Assembly (NCBI GenBank): GCA_963833495.1
Contig: CAWHYJ010000016.1
Location: forward strand, 124,001-188,000
Reading direction: 5' to 3'
Length of the DNA stretch: 64,000 nucleotides
From: Fodinibacter sp963833495
Lineage (GTDB): Bacteria > Actinomycetota > Actinomycetes > Actinomycetales > Dermatophilaceae
The notes under the pieces were generated by a model. That model ran no database searches and had not been told where the DNA came from. It saw only the letters and a program-made list of their open reading frames with translations. Positions 29,535 through 42,800 of this stretch are shown here, one piece after another. A program made the position numbers and the translations under genes. Within the stretch, counting starts at the first letter, position 1, and each line of letters starts with the position of its first letter.

Positions 29535-30230
29535 TCACAGTCCTTCGGGGAGTCGGGGGAGGTGGTCGCCGGTCAGGCCCTCGGTGAGACCGCGCCCGAG
29601 CCAGCCCAGCAGGGCGCCCCGCTCGCCGACGACGGATGCCGTGCCGATCCCGACCGTCCACTCGTCACCGTCGGGGGTGCGCAGGGTGAGGTCGAGCGGG
29701 GGGTCGACGGCGCGCAGCCGGCGCACCTCCTCGTTGAGGAGCAGCCGCTGCAGCTCGGGGTCGAGGTCGCCGAAGCCGAATCCGCCCAGCAGGTCGACGT
29801 GGTGGAAGACCAGCTCGCGCAGCCGCATGAACGGGATGTTCTTGGCCTTGATGAGGAACTGCCCGGGGGTCCGCTCGAGGCGCACCTCGGCCTGCTCGGG
29901 CGTGAGCCGCGGCAGCTCGGCGGCGAGGTCCCGGGCGGTGCGGTCGACGTCGTCGACCTGCTCCGGAGCGGGCCGGCCCGCCCCGGCCTCGATGTCGGCG
30001 TCGCGCGCCTGCGGGCTGGGGTACATCGTCTCGCCGGAGCCGTCGACGGCGGAGCGCACCAGGGCGGCCAGGCCGTCGGCGTTGCGGGCCACGTGGGTCA
30101 GCACGTGCCCGCGGGTCCACCCCTCGCACAGTGACGGGGCATGCACGTCGTCGAGCGACCGGGCGGTGCGCAGGAAGGCCTCGGTCTGGTCGGCGACCGC
30201 GTCGAGGACGGCGGGTGAGGTCGGGTCCAT
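29535..30230 (-). CDS. maleylpyruvate isomerase family (mycothiol-dependent, DinB-like) enzyme
   Basis: 231 aa. The N-terminal four-helix bundle shows AFLRTARSLDD, LCEGWTRGHVLTHVARNADG and later MRLRELVFHHVDLLGG, giving the three-histidine metal site of DinB/MDMPI proteins. The C-terminal part is the mycothiol-dependent maleylpyruvate isomerase-like domain. Such enzymes use mycothiol for isomerisation, detoxification or conjugation; the exact reaction here is unknown. A TAGCGT box lies 6 nt before the ATG, back to back with the uvrA promoter. Confidence 0.8.
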   Translation of the reverse strand: MDPTSPAVLDAVADQTEAFLRTARSLDDVHAPSLCEGWTRGHVLTHVARNADGLAALVRSAVDGSGETMYPSPQARDADIEAGAGRPAPEQVDDVDRTARDLAAELPRLTPEQAEVRLERTPGQFLIKAKNIPFMRLRELVFHHVDLLGGFGFGDLDPELQRLLLNEEVRRLRAVDPPLDLTLRTPDGDEWTVGIGTASVVGERGALLGWLGRGLTEGLTGDHLPRLPEGL

Positions 30231-30236
30231 GCCCAG

Positions 30237-30242
30237 ACGCTA
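30237..30242 (-). promoter_or_regulatory. -10 box TAGCGT of the maleylpyruvate isomerase-family gene (leaderless layout)
   Basis: On the minus strand TAGCGT is followed by 6 nt and the ATG at 30230. It is divergent from the uvrA promoter 42 nt away. Confidence 0.5.
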
Positions 30243-30283
30243 CCGGGGCGTCCATGGATGAGGGTGTTGTCGGTGGCCCCACC

Positions 30284-30289
30284 TAGCAT
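30284..30289 (+). promoter_or_regulatory. -10 box TAGCAT of uvrA (leaderless layout)
   Basis: TAGCAT is followed by 7 nt and the GTG at 30297. This decides the start against an upstream in-frame ATG at 30258. No LexA-like palindrome is seen. Confidence 0.5.
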
Positions 30290-30296
30290 TGCGGGC

Positions 30297-33423
<3,127 letters not shown>

Positions 33424-33445
33424 GCGAACCTAGGGCCCACGAGAG

Positions 33446-33485
33446 AGGCCCCGGATGCCGCGTCACGGCATCCGGGGCCTTCTCA
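33446..33485. terminator. bidirectional hairpin terminator between uvrA and livF
   Basis: AGGCCCCGGATGCCG pairs perfectly with CGGCATCCGGGGCCT around CGTCA and is followed by TTCTC. It separates the convergent uvrA and liv operon. Both arms contain the over-used GGATGCC/GGCATCC word. Confidence 0.8.
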
Positions 33486-33502
33486 CGTCCGGCTCGCCAC
33501 TC

Positions 33503-34216
33503 TCAGTCTTCGCCGAGGTAGGCCTTGCGCACGTCGTCGCTGGCGAGCAGCTCCTGGCCGGTGCCGCTGAGCACGATGTTGCCGACCTCGAGCACGTAGC
33601 CCTTGGTGGCCCGCTTGAGCGCGGCCTGGGCGTTCTGCTCGACGAGCAGGATCGTGGTGCCCTGCTGCTGCAGGGTGGTCACCGTCGTCATGATCCGCTT
33701 CATCATCAGCGGCGACAGGCCCATCGACGGCTCGTCGAGCATGAGCAGCTTGGGGCGGCTCATCATCGCCCGCCCCATCGCCAGCATCTGCTGCTCGCCG
33801 CCCGAGAAGGTGCCGGCCGGCTGGGCGCGGCGCTCCTCGAGGATCGGGAACAGCGCGAACGCCGCGTCGAGGTCGGAGTTGATGCTCTTGTCCTTGCGGG
33901 AGAAGGCCCCCAGCCGCAGGTTCTCCTCGACGGTGAGCCGCGGGAAGATCCGCCGGCCCTCGGGGGAGTGCGCCAGCCCGAGCTGCACGATGTCGTGCGC
34001 CGCGACGGTGGTGAGGTCCTTGCCCTGGAAGGTGATCGACCCCGCCGCCGGGCGCAGCAGGCCCGAGATGGTGCGCAGGGTGGTGGTCTTGCCGGCACCG
34101 TTGGTGCCGATCAGGGTGACGACCTCACCCTCCTCGACAGTGAAGCTGATGCCCTTGACGGCCTTGATCTTGCCGTAGGACACCTCGAGGTCACGGACCT
34201 CCAGCATGGCGCTCAC
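33503..34216 (-). CDS. livF: branched-chain amino acid ABC transporter ATP-binding protein LivF
   Basis: 237 aa ABC ATPase: Walker A GTNGAGKTTT (about 37-46), HSPEGRRIFPRLTVEENL (LivF-typical Q-loop region), signature FSGGEQQMLAMGRA and Walker B LLMLDEPSMGL. It pairs with LivG on the inner face of LivHM to power uptake of leucine, isoleucine and valine or related amides. The GTG at 34216 overlaps the livG stop (GTGA). Last gene of the operon, ending before the shared terminator. Confidence 0.93.
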   Translation of the reverse strand: MSAMLEVRDLEVSYGKIKAVKGISFTVEEGEVVTLIGTNGAGKTTTLRTISGLLRPAAGSITFQGKDLTTVAAHDIVQLGLAHSPEGRRIFPRLTVEENLRLGAFSRKDKSINSDLDAAFALFPILEERRAQPAGTFSGGEQQMLAMGRAMMSRPKLLMLDEPSMGLSPLMMKRIMTTVTTLQQQGTTILLVEQNAQAALKRATKGYVLEVGNIVLSGTGQELLASDDVRKAYLGED

Positions 34217-35034
34217 ACGCTCTCCTCGTCCTCGTCGTCGCCGCCGATGTAGGCCTCGATCACCCGGTGGTCGGACTGCACCTCGCCGGGCGTGCCCTCG
34301 ACGAGCAGCGACCCGCGCACCAGGCAGAGCACCCGGTCACAGAGGTTGAAGATGAACCGCATGTCGTGCTCGATGACGACCACGGCCAGGCCGCTGTCCC
34401 TGATCTTGAAGATCAGGTTCATCGTCTCCTCGGTCTCCTTGGGGTTCATCCCCGCGGTGGGCTCGTCGAGCAGCAGGATCTGCGGGTCGGTGGCCAGCGC
34501 CCGGGCGATCTCGAGCCGGCGCTGGTCGCCGTAGGGCATGTTGCGCGCCAGCATCTCGGTCGACTTGCCCAGCCCGACGTAGTCGAGCAGCTCCTGCGCG
34601 CGGTCGCGGGTGGCGGCCTCCTCGCGCTTGAACTTCGGCCCGCGCAGGATCGAGGTGATCGCCATCGACGAGGTGCGGCAGTAGCGGCCGACCATGACGT
34701 TCTCGAGCGCCGTCATGTTCGCGAACAGCCGGATGTTCTGGAAGGTGCGCGCCATGCCGGCCCGCACCACCGCCAGCGGCTTCGGCGGCAGCGTGTCACC
34801 GTTGAGCGTGACCAGCCCCTCGGTGGGGATGTACATGCCGGTGAGGCAGTTGAAGAAGGTGGTCTTGCCGGCGCCGTTCGGGCCGATCAGCCCGACGATC
34901 TCGCCCTCGTGCACCTTCATGCTCACGTCGTCGACGGCCGTGAGGCCGCCGAACCGCATGGTGACCCCGCTCGCCTCGAGCACCAGCTGGGGCGACGTGG
35001 GGGCCACGTCGACCTGGGTCTCGGTGACGGTCAT
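34213..35034 (-). CDS. livG: branched-chain amino acid ABC transporter ATP-binding protein LivG
   Basis: 273 aa: Walker A GPNGAGKTTFFNCLTG, GMARTFQNIRLF (LivG-typical Q-loop), signature-like MPYGDQRRLEIARAL, Walker B ILLLDEPTAGMNP, and the C-terminal LivG extension DHRVIEAYIGG. The ATG at 35034 overlaps the livM stop. Confidence 0.93.
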   Translation of the reverse strand: MTVTETQVDVAPTSPQLVLEASGVTMRFGGLTAVDDVSMKVHEGEIVGLIGPNGAGKTTFFNCLTGMYIPTEGLVTLNGDTLPPKPLAVVRAGMARTFQNIRLFANMTALENVMVGRYCRTSSMAITSILRGPKFKREEAATRDRAQELLDYVGLGKSTEMLARNMPYGDQRRLEIARALATDPQILLLDEPTAGMNPKETEETMNLIFKIRDSGLAVVVIEHDMRFIFNLCDRVLCLVRGSLLVEGTPGEVQSDHRVIEAYIGGDDEDEESV

Positions 35035-36706
35035 TTCGCCTCCTGGAGGTGCTCGGCCTGGACGAGCTCGACGAGCTCGGTGTCCTCTTCGTGGAACTCG
35101 AGCTGGCGCCGCTTGTTGGGCACCAGGCCCTCGGGACGGAACCGCATCATGACGACGAGCAGCAGCCCGAACATCAGCAGGCGGTACTCACTGACCTCAC
35201 GCAGCTTCTCGGGAAGCAGCTTGAGGATGGTCGCGCCCACGAGCACGCCCATGACGGTGCCCATACCACCGAGCACGACCGCCGCGAGCAGGAACGCCGA
35301 CTCGAGGAAGACGTACTGGTCGGGGCTCACCGAGGTGTCCTGGTGGGCCTTGATCGTGCCGGCGAGCCCGGCGAGGAACGCGCCGACCGCGAAGGCGAGC
35401 AGCTTCAGGCCGAAGACGTTGACGCCCATCGCCTCGGCGGCCCGCTCGTCCTCGCGGATGGCGACCCAGCCGCGCCCGATCCGGCTGTCGTTGAGGCGGG
35501 TGAACACCAGGATGACGAACATCAGCAGCAGGAGCAGCAGGAAGTAGTAGTTGCTGAACCGGCCGAGCGGGATGCCGGCGATGGTGTGCTCGACGCCGAA
35601 GTCGAACCCGAAGAAGTTCAGGTCGGGAATCGCCGGGATGCCGTTGGGCCCGTTGGTGAGGTCGGGGCCGTTGTTGCCGTCGAGGTTGAACATCGCCAGC
35701 CGGAAGATCTCACCGAAGCCGAGCGTCACGATGGCGAGGTAGTCGCCGGACACGCGCAGCGTCGGCGTGCCGATGATCAAGCCGAAGGTGGCTGCGGTGG
35801 CGGCCCCGACGAGCATCACGACGACGAACGGCGGGTGCCAGCCGACGGTGGAGAACGCCGAGTTCGACAGCATCGCGCCCACGTAGGCACCGGTGCCGAG
35901 GAACGCGATGTAGCCGAGGTCGAGCAGGCCGGCGAGGCCCACGACGATGTTCAGGCCCAGCGCGGTCGCCGCGAAGATGAGGATCTGGGTCGCGATCGAC
36001 ATGTTGGCGTCGGAGCCGTTCTGGGTGAACGGGAACAGGAACGCGACGAGGAAGGCGGCGAGCAGCAGCGGGCGGCGGTTGTTGGCCGCCACGAACCCGA
36101 GGTAGCCGCCGAAGCCGGTGCCGAGCAGGCCGCCGACCATGCCGACCAGCGCGACCAGGAACGACGCGAAGACCACGCCGTCCTGGATGTTCAACGTGTA
36201 GGCGACGACGAACAGCAGCACCGCCATCAGCACGACGATGATGAGGATCTCGAGCGTGCTGCTCAGCCGGGGCCACTTGAGCACGTTGATGTCGACGTCG
36301 GGGGAGAGGGTGCCGGCCAGGGTGATGAGCACGGCGCCCACCAGTGCGACCCAGCCGCCCTCGTTGAGGTTGATCAGGCCACCGGTCTTGATGGCGATCG
36401 CTCCGAGCACCCAGACCAGGAACACCAGGGCGGTGATGCCGAGGATGCGCAGCCCGCGGGCCGGGCTCATCCACGCCGGGCGCCGCAGCAGCAGCACCCC
36501 CAGGATCAGCGCGAGGACGCCGAACATCATGGCGTAGAGCTGGATGCCGGCCGGGTAGAAGCGGATCGAGATGTCGTCGAGGATGCGGTTGTCGAACGAC
36601 CAGGACAGCAGCCCGCTGATGACCATCAGGGCGCCGCCGACGAGGGCGAGCGGAGGGCACTTCGAGGCGTGCGTGATGCGCGCCTCATCCGAGAAACGGA
36701 GCCTGC

Positions 36707-36710
<4 letters not shown>
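35031..36710 (-). CDS. livM: branched-chain amino acid ABC transporter permease LivM with long N-terminal membrane extension
   Basis: 559 aa, against about 300-420 aa for usual LivM. The permease core begins near residue 220 (PLLLAAFLVAFLFPF) with NIVVGLAGLLDLGYIAFLG, TLRVSGDYLAIVTLGFGEI and the cytoplasmic EAA-like loop AIREDERAAEAMGVN, which contacts LivF/LivG. The first 220 residues hold about five or six extra spans (VISGLLSWSF, YAMMFGVLALILGVLLL, LGITALVFLVWVLG) and are not part of the standard domain. The ATG at 36710 overlaps the livH stop (ATGA). Confidence 0.9.
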
Positions 36711-37657
<947 letters not shown>

Positions 37658-37783
37658 GACCTCCTAGTTGACGTGAACGGGCTGGGGGGAGCGTAGCGGC
37701 TGCGTCGTGTGGTGTCGCGCATCACACGGCATCCGCGGCGAGCGTTGCCGCCCCGCCCTCGGGTCGAGCGGCGTGGAAGCGAA

Positions 37784-37819
37784 ACGGCGGGGGTGGTCCG
37801 GGTGGACCACCCCCGCCGT
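37784..37819 (-). terminator. strong hairpin between livK and livH (terminator/attenuator)
   Basis: ACGGCGGGGGTGGTCC pairs perfectly with GGACCACCCCCGCCGT around GGGT. It follows the livK stop by about 27 nt inside the operon. It probably stabilises livK mRNA or stops most transcripts, giving excess binding protein over the membrane parts. Confidence 0.65.
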
Positions 37820-37846
37820 CGTCGTGCGGGTGCTACCTGACCGAGG

Positions 37847-39079
37847 TCACTTGGACTCGAAGGCCGCAGTGTTGATCGCGGCCCACTTGCCGTCCTTGAC
37901 CTGGTACACGGTGAGGACCTTCGACGTGGTGTCGCCGAACTCGTCGAACGCGACCTTGCCGGTGACGCCGTCGAAGGAGACCTTGGCCATCGCGTCGATG
38001 GTGGGCTGACGAGCCGCCTCGGCGGAGTCGGCGCTGGCGAGCGAGGTCTTCAGCGCGTTGATGATCGAGTTGGCCGCGTCGAACGCGTAGGCGCCGTAGG
38101 CCTCGTAGGGCTCCTGGTAGCCGGCGGCCTTGTAGGCCTCGACGAAGGCGGTGGCCGACGGGAGGGTGTCGGTCGGGGCGCCGACCGAGGTGGCGAGGTC
38201 GCCGGTGGCGGTCGCGCCAGCCAGCTTGATGTACTCGCCGGAGAAGATGCCGTCGCCACCCATGAGCGGGACGTTGAGGCCGGCGGCCTTCATCTGCTGC
38301 GAGAACGGACCGGCCTGCGGGAACTCGCCGCCGTAGTACACGGCCTTCGGGTTCGAGGGCTTGATCTTGCTGATGACGGCGTCGTACTTGTCGTCGTCAG
38401 GGTTGATCGTCTCGGCCGCCGTGATCTTGCCGCCGAGCTTCTTGTACTCCTCGGTGAAGGCGTTGACCAGGCCCTGGCCGTAGGTCTTCTTGTCGTTGAC
38501 CGTCGCGACCTCCTTGATGCCGGCCTTCTCGAACAGGTAGCGCGCCGCGAACGGGCCCTGGATCGAGTCGGTCGTGCAGGTGCGGAAGTAGTTCGGGTAG
38601 GTGCGGGCCGGGGCGGTCGCGAAGTCGGCGCCCTGGGTGAGCGACGGGTTGGTGTTGGCCGGGGAGACCATCGTGATCTTGGCGGACGACAGCACCGGCT
38701 GGACGCTCTGCGCGACGCTGGAGTTCAGCGTGCCGACGACACCGACGACGTCCTTGTCGGACGCGAGCTTGGTGGCGGCGTTCTTGCCGACGTCGGGCTT
38801 CGCCTCGTCGTCCTCGGCCGCGAGCTCGAGGGTCCAGCCGGGGATGGTCTTGTTGTCGTTGGCCTGCTTGATGGCCAGGTCGACCGAGTTCTTGATGCCG
38901 AGACCGAGCGCGGCGAGGTCGCCGGACAGGGGCGCGATGACGCCGATCTTGACGGTCTTGTTCGCTGCACCGGCACTTGATGCACCGTCGCCGCTGTCGC
39001 CGCGCGTGCCACAACCGGCGAGTGCGAGCGAAGCCACGAGCAGCGAGGCGCCAACGGCAACCACGGAACGCTGAGGCAC
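37847..39079 (-). CDS. livK: branched-chain amino acid ABC transporter substrate-binding lipoprotein LivK
   Basis: 410 aa. A signal peptide (VVAVGASLLVASLALAGCG) ends in a lipobox LAGC, so the protein is a membrane-anchored lipoprotein outside the membrane. The type I periplasmic binding fold shows KIGVIAPLSGDLAALGLG, VGVVGTLNSSVAQSVQPVL, ITMVSPANTNPSLT and TVNDKKTYGQGL. The start is GTG at 39079 with AGGAGG 6-7 nt upstream; the reading frame extends further up but without function. First gene of the liv operon. Confidence 0.93.
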   Translation of the reverse strand: MPQRSVVAVGASLLVASLALAGCGTRGDSGDGASSAGAANKTVKIGVIAPLSGDLAALGLGIKNSVDLAIKQANDNKTIPGWTLELAAEDDEAKPDVGKNAATKLASDKDVVGVVGTLNSSVAQSVQPVLSSAKITMVSPANTNPSLTQGADFATAPARTYPNYFRTCTTDSIQGPFAARYLFEKAGIKEVATVNDKKTYGQGLVNAFTEEYKKLGGKITAAETINPDDDKYDAVISKIKPSNPKAVYYGGEFPQAGPFSQQMKAAGLNVPLMGGDGIFSGEYIKLAGATATGDLATSVGAPTDTLPSATAFVEAYKAAGYQEPYEAYGAYAFDAANSIINALKTSLASADSAEAARQPTIDAMAKVSFDGVTGKVAFDEFGDTTSKVLTVYQVKDGKWAAINTAAFESK

Positions 39080-39110
39080 GTTTCCTCCTGAGTAGTACGA
39101 AAAAATGTGT

Positions 39111-39124
39111 GAGCAGGACTGCTC
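39111..39124. promoter_or_regulatory. inverted repeat in the livK leader
   Basis: GAGCAG-GA-CTGCTC is a 6-bp perfect dyad 32 nt before the livK start, in the 273-nt region shared with the divergent Rieske gene. It could be an operator or a small mRNA hairpin. A possible minus-strand -10 (TACAGT) lies about 30 nt further up. Confidence 0.25.
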
Positions 39125-39352
39125 GTGCCACGCCGAGACGGGCATGCGCACTGTAACCACAGGTCCGGCGGGGCGCCCAGCATTGCCGGCAGAGTGGTGC
39201 CGACTTGTTACCTGGGGTTCCCCGGGCGGCGCGACAGCCGGATCGGGACACATGTCCACTGTCCGAAGGTCCACCACCAGATCACAGCAAAGTGTGGGGA
39301 TACTGCTCGCACCCAGCCCGGACCGCGGCACCCCACGACAGCGAGGACCACG

Positions 39353-39853
39353 ATGAGCACCGAGCAGAGCACCGACACGAACGCCCCCGCGACCACCGAT
39401 GCCGACACCTCCGCGACGTCCTGTGCCTGCTGGTCGCGCCGCGAGAGCCTGCTGGTGGCGGGGGTCGCCGTGGCCGGCACCGCCGGGCTCACCGCGTGCG
39501 GCTCGAGCGCCGGCGAGGCCGTGTCCAGCGCCGCCGGCTCGGCCGCCTCGGGGGCCGCCTCTGCCGCCAGCGACGCCATCGCCGCGGCCGACATCCCGGT
39601 GGGCGGCGGGAAGGTGTTCGACAAGCTCAAGGTGGTCGTCACCCAGCCGACCGCCGGCGACTTCAAGGCGTTCTCGGCCGTGTGCACCCACCAGGGCTGC
39701 ACGGTGAACGGCGTCTCGAACGGCGTGATCACCTGCCCGTGCCACGGCTCGACCTTCGACGTCGCCACCGGTGCGGTCGTCCAGGGTCCCGCGACCCAGG
39801 CGCTGCCCACCAAGAGCGTCACGGTGGGGGCCGACGGCATCAAGGTCACCTGA
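39353..39853 (+). CDS. Rieske [2Fe-2S] protein, Tat/lipoprotein-like
   Basis: 166 aa. The N-terminus has a twin arginine (WSRRESLLVAGVAVAG) and a lipobox-like LTACG, so it is probably exported folded and lipid-anchored. A Ser/Ala/Gly-rich linker (about 50-80) leads to a small Rieske domain with both cluster motifs, CTHQGC (Cys, His) and CPCHGS (Cys, His). It is an electron-transfer protein; the short form without quinol-oxidase partners nearby suggests a role other than the bc1 complex. The ATG at 39353 has GCGAGGACC upstream. Confidence 0.88.
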   Translation: MSTEQSTDTNAPATTDADTSATSCACWSRRESLLVAGVAVAGTAGLTACGSSAGEAVSSAAGSAASGAASAASDAIAAADIPVGGGKVFDKLKVVVTQPTAGDFKAFSAVCTHQGCTVNGVSNGVITCPCHGSTFDVATGAVVQGPATQALPTKSVTVGADGIKVT

Positions 39854-39866
39854 CGTACCTCGGTCG

Positions 39867-39872
39867 TAGGGT
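39867..39872 (+). promoter_or_regulatory. -10 box TAGGGT of uvrC (leaderless layout)
   Basis: TAGGGT is followed by 6 nt and the GTG at 39879. Confidence 0.5.
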
Positions 39873-39878
39873 TGCCGG

Positions 39879-41893
39879 GTGGCTGACCCCTCGACCTATC
39901 GTCCCCGGCCGGGAGAGATCCCGACCGACCCCGGCGTCTACCGGTTCCGTGACCGCGACGGCCGGGTCATCTACGTGGGCAAGGCCAAGAACCTGCGGCA
40001 GCGGCTGTCCTCCTACTTCCAGGACGTCGCGGCGCTGCACCACCGCACGGCCACGATGGTGCGCACCGGCGCCAGCGTGGAGTGGACCGTCGTCACGACC
40101 GAGGTCGAGGCCCTCCAGCTCGAGTACGCGTGGATCAAGGAGTTCGACCCGCGGTTCAACGTCAAGTACCGCGACGACAAGTCCTATCCCTACCTGGCGG
40201 TGACCCTGGGCGAGGAGTACCCGCGGGCGCAGGTGATGCGCGGCGCCAAGCGCAAGGGCACCCGCTACTTCGGGCCCTACGCGCACGCCTGGGCGATCCG
40301 CGAGACCCTCGACCTCGCACTGCGCGTCTTCCCGGTGCGCACCTGCTCGGCCGGGGTGTTCAAGCGGGCCAGCCAGGTCGGCCGCCCGTGCCTGCTGGGC
40401 TACATCGACAAGTGCAGCGCCCCCTGCGTCGGCCGGGTCGACGCGGCGCGCCACCGCGAGATCGCCGAGGACTTCTGCGACTTCATGGCGGGCGAGACCG
40501 GGCGGTTCGTCACCCGCCTCACCAAGGAGATGAAGGGAGCGGCCGCCGAGCTCGACTTCGAGCGGGCCGCCCGGCTGCGCGACGACATCGGGGCGCTCGA
40601 GCGGGTGCTCGAGAAGTCGGCCGTGGTCCTTCCCGACGCCACCGACGCCGACGTGTTCGCCCTGGCCGAGGACGAGCTCGAGGTGGCGGTGCAGCTCTTC
40701 CACGTGCGCGGTGGCCGGGTGCGCGGCCAGCGCGGCTGGGTGGCCGAGCGCGACGCCGAGACCACGCCCGAGGTCGTCGAGCACCTGCTCCAGCAGGTCT
40801 ACGGCAGCGAGGCCGGTGACGCCGTGCCGCGCGAGGTGCTCGTGCCGGTGCTGCCCGACGACGCCGAGGCACTCTCGCTGTGGCTGTCGGCGCTGCGCGG
40901 CAGCCGGGTCGACCTGCGGGTGCCGCGCCGCGGCGACAAGCGCACCCTGATGGAGACCGTCGCCCGCAACGCCACCCAGAGCCTGGCCCGGCACAAGGTG
41001 ACCCGGGCCGGCGACCTCACCACCCGCAGCCAGGCACTGCAGCAGCTGCAGGACGCCCTCGAGCTCGACGAGGCGCCGTTGCGCATCGAGTGCTTCGACA
41101 TCAGCCACGTGCAGGGCACCCGGTCGTCGGCTCGATGGTCGTCTTCGAGGACGGCCTGCCGCGCAAGTCCGAGTACCGCCGCTTCATCGTGCGCGGCGAC
41201 GAGACCGGGGCCACCGACGACACCGCCGCGATGCACGAGGTGCTCACCCGACGGTTCCGCCGCGGCCGGGCCGAGGAGGCCGAGCTCGCCGAGGCGGAGG
41301 GCGCCCAGGCCGATGCCGCGGATGCCGGTGAGCCGGCTCCCGAGGTCGGGTCGCGGCCCGCGCGGTTCGCCTACCGGCCCAACCTGGTCGTGGTCGACGG
41401 CGGGCTGCCGCAGGTCAACGCCGCGGCCCGGGCGCTGGAGGACGTCGGTGTCGTCGACGTCGCGGTGGTCGGGCTCGCCAAGCGGCTCGAGGAGGTCTGG
41501 GTGCCGGGGGAGGAGTACCCCGTGGTGCTGCCCCGCACCAGCGAGGGTCTCTACCTCCTGCAGCGGTTGCGCGACGAGGCGCACCGGTTCGCGATCACCT
41601 TCCACCGGCAGCGGCGCTCCAAGGCGATGACGACCAGCCAGCTCGACGGCATCCCGGGCCTGGGCGAGAAGCGCCGCAAGGCGCTGCTCAAGGCGTTCGG
41701 GTCGGTCAAGCGCATCCGGGCCGCCTCGGTCGACGAGCTGGCGGCCGTGCCCGGCATCGGGCCTGCGCTGGCAGCGGTGGTTGCGGCACAGTTGGGGTCG
41801 GGCGCCGACGGCATGCCGGCGGTCAACCTCGCCACCGGCGAGGTGATCGACGACGAAGGGGCAGACCGTGGCGATCGAGCGGGCCGTGGCTGA
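39879..41893 (+). CDS. uvrC: excinuclease ABC subunit C, frameshifted
   Basis: About 671 aa after repair. Domains in order: GIY-YIG endonuclease (DPGVYRFRD, VIYVGKAKNLRQR, about 17-95), cysteine cluster (CSAGVFKRA, RPCLLGYIDKCSAPCVG), UVR motif (about 205-240), the RNase H-like nuclease (ECFDISHVQGT, FEDGLPRKSEYRRF) and C-terminal tandem helix-hairpin-helix (IPGLGEKRRKALL, VPGIGPALA). It makes both incisions in nucleotide excision repair. One base is missing near 41121: a third G in 'CCCGG' restores QGTRVVGSMVVFEDG. The end overlaps rapZ. The GTG start is leaderless, following TAGGGT. Confidence 0.93.
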
Positions 41894-42800
41894 CGACGAG
41901 CCGGGCGGCGGCGACCTCACGCCGGTGCCGCGCTCCACCGACTTCGTCATCGTGACGGGGATGAGCGGGGCGGGGCGCTCGACAGCCGCCAACGTCATCG
42001 AGGACCGCGGCTGGTACGTCGTCGACAACCTGCCGCCGCAGCTGCTCGCCGACATGGCCGACCTGGCGAGCGAGGTGCGCGACTCCGGCGTGAGCGACCT
42101 GCAGATCGCCGCCGTGGTCGACGTGCGGGCGCGGGCCTTCCGCTCCGAGCTGCAGGCCGGGCTCGCCGCGCTGCGCGACGCGGGCTGGCAGCCGCACCTG
42201 ATCTTCCTCGACGCCACCGACGAGGCCCTGGTCCGCCGGTTCGAGAGCGTGCGGCGCCCGCACCCGCTGCAGGGCGAGGGCCGGCTGCTCGACGGCATCC
42301 AGGCCGAGCGCGAGATGCTGCGCGACCTGCGCGCCGCCGCCCAGGTCGTCATCGACACCTCCGGCCTGAACGTGCACCAGCTCGGGCGCAAGCTCACCCC
42401 GCTGCTCGGCGACGCCGAGGGGCCGAGCGTGCGGCTGGCCCTGATGTCGTTCGGCTTCAAGTACGGCGTGCCGCTCGACGCCGACTTCGTCTTCGACATG
42501 CGCTTCCTGCCCAACCCGTTCTGGGTGCCCGAGCTCAAGGCGCTCACCGGCGCCGACGCCCCGGTCGCCGACTGGGTGATGGGGCAGCCGGGCGCCACCG
42601 AGTTCCTCGACCGCGTCGTCGCGCTGATGGAGCCGGTCACCGAGGGCTACCTGCGCGAGGGGCGCCGCTACGCCACCATCGCGATCGGCTGCACCGGGGG
42701 CAAGCACCGCTCGGTGGCGATGACCCAGGCCGTCGCCGCCCGGCTCACGACCGAGCAGGTGGCCAGCTTCGTCGTGCACCGCGACCTGGGGCGCGAGTGA
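41868..42800 (+). CDS. rapZ: RNase adapter / nucleotide-binding protein RapZ
   Basis: 310 aa. An N-terminal P-loop in the variant form VTGMSGAGRSTAANV (lysine replaced by arginine), GWYVVDNLPPQLL, a central LIFLDATDEALVRRFESVRR and the C-terminal FGFKYGVPLDADFVFDMRFLP and IGCTGGKHRSVAM are hallmarks of RapZ/YvcJ. In enterobacteria RapZ controls GlmS level through small RNAs; in Gram-positives the YvcJ role is less clear. The start is GTG at 41868 inside the uvrC end, and the stop overlaps yvcK. Confidence 0.93.
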   Translation: MAIERAVADDEPGGGDLTPVPRSTDFVIVTGMSGAGRSTAANVIEDRGWYVVDNLPPQLLADMADLASEVRDSGVSDLQIAAVVDVRARAFRSELQAGLAALRDAGWQPHLIFLDATDEALVRRFESVRRPHPLQGEGRLLDGIQAEREMLRDLRAAAQVVIDTSGLNVHQLGRKLTPLLGDAEGPSVRLALMSFGFKYGVPLDADFVFDMRFLPNPFWVPELKALTGADAPVADWVMGQPGATEFLDRVVALMEPVTEGYLREGRRYATIAIGCTGGKHRSVAMTQAVAARLTTEQVASFVVHRDLGRE

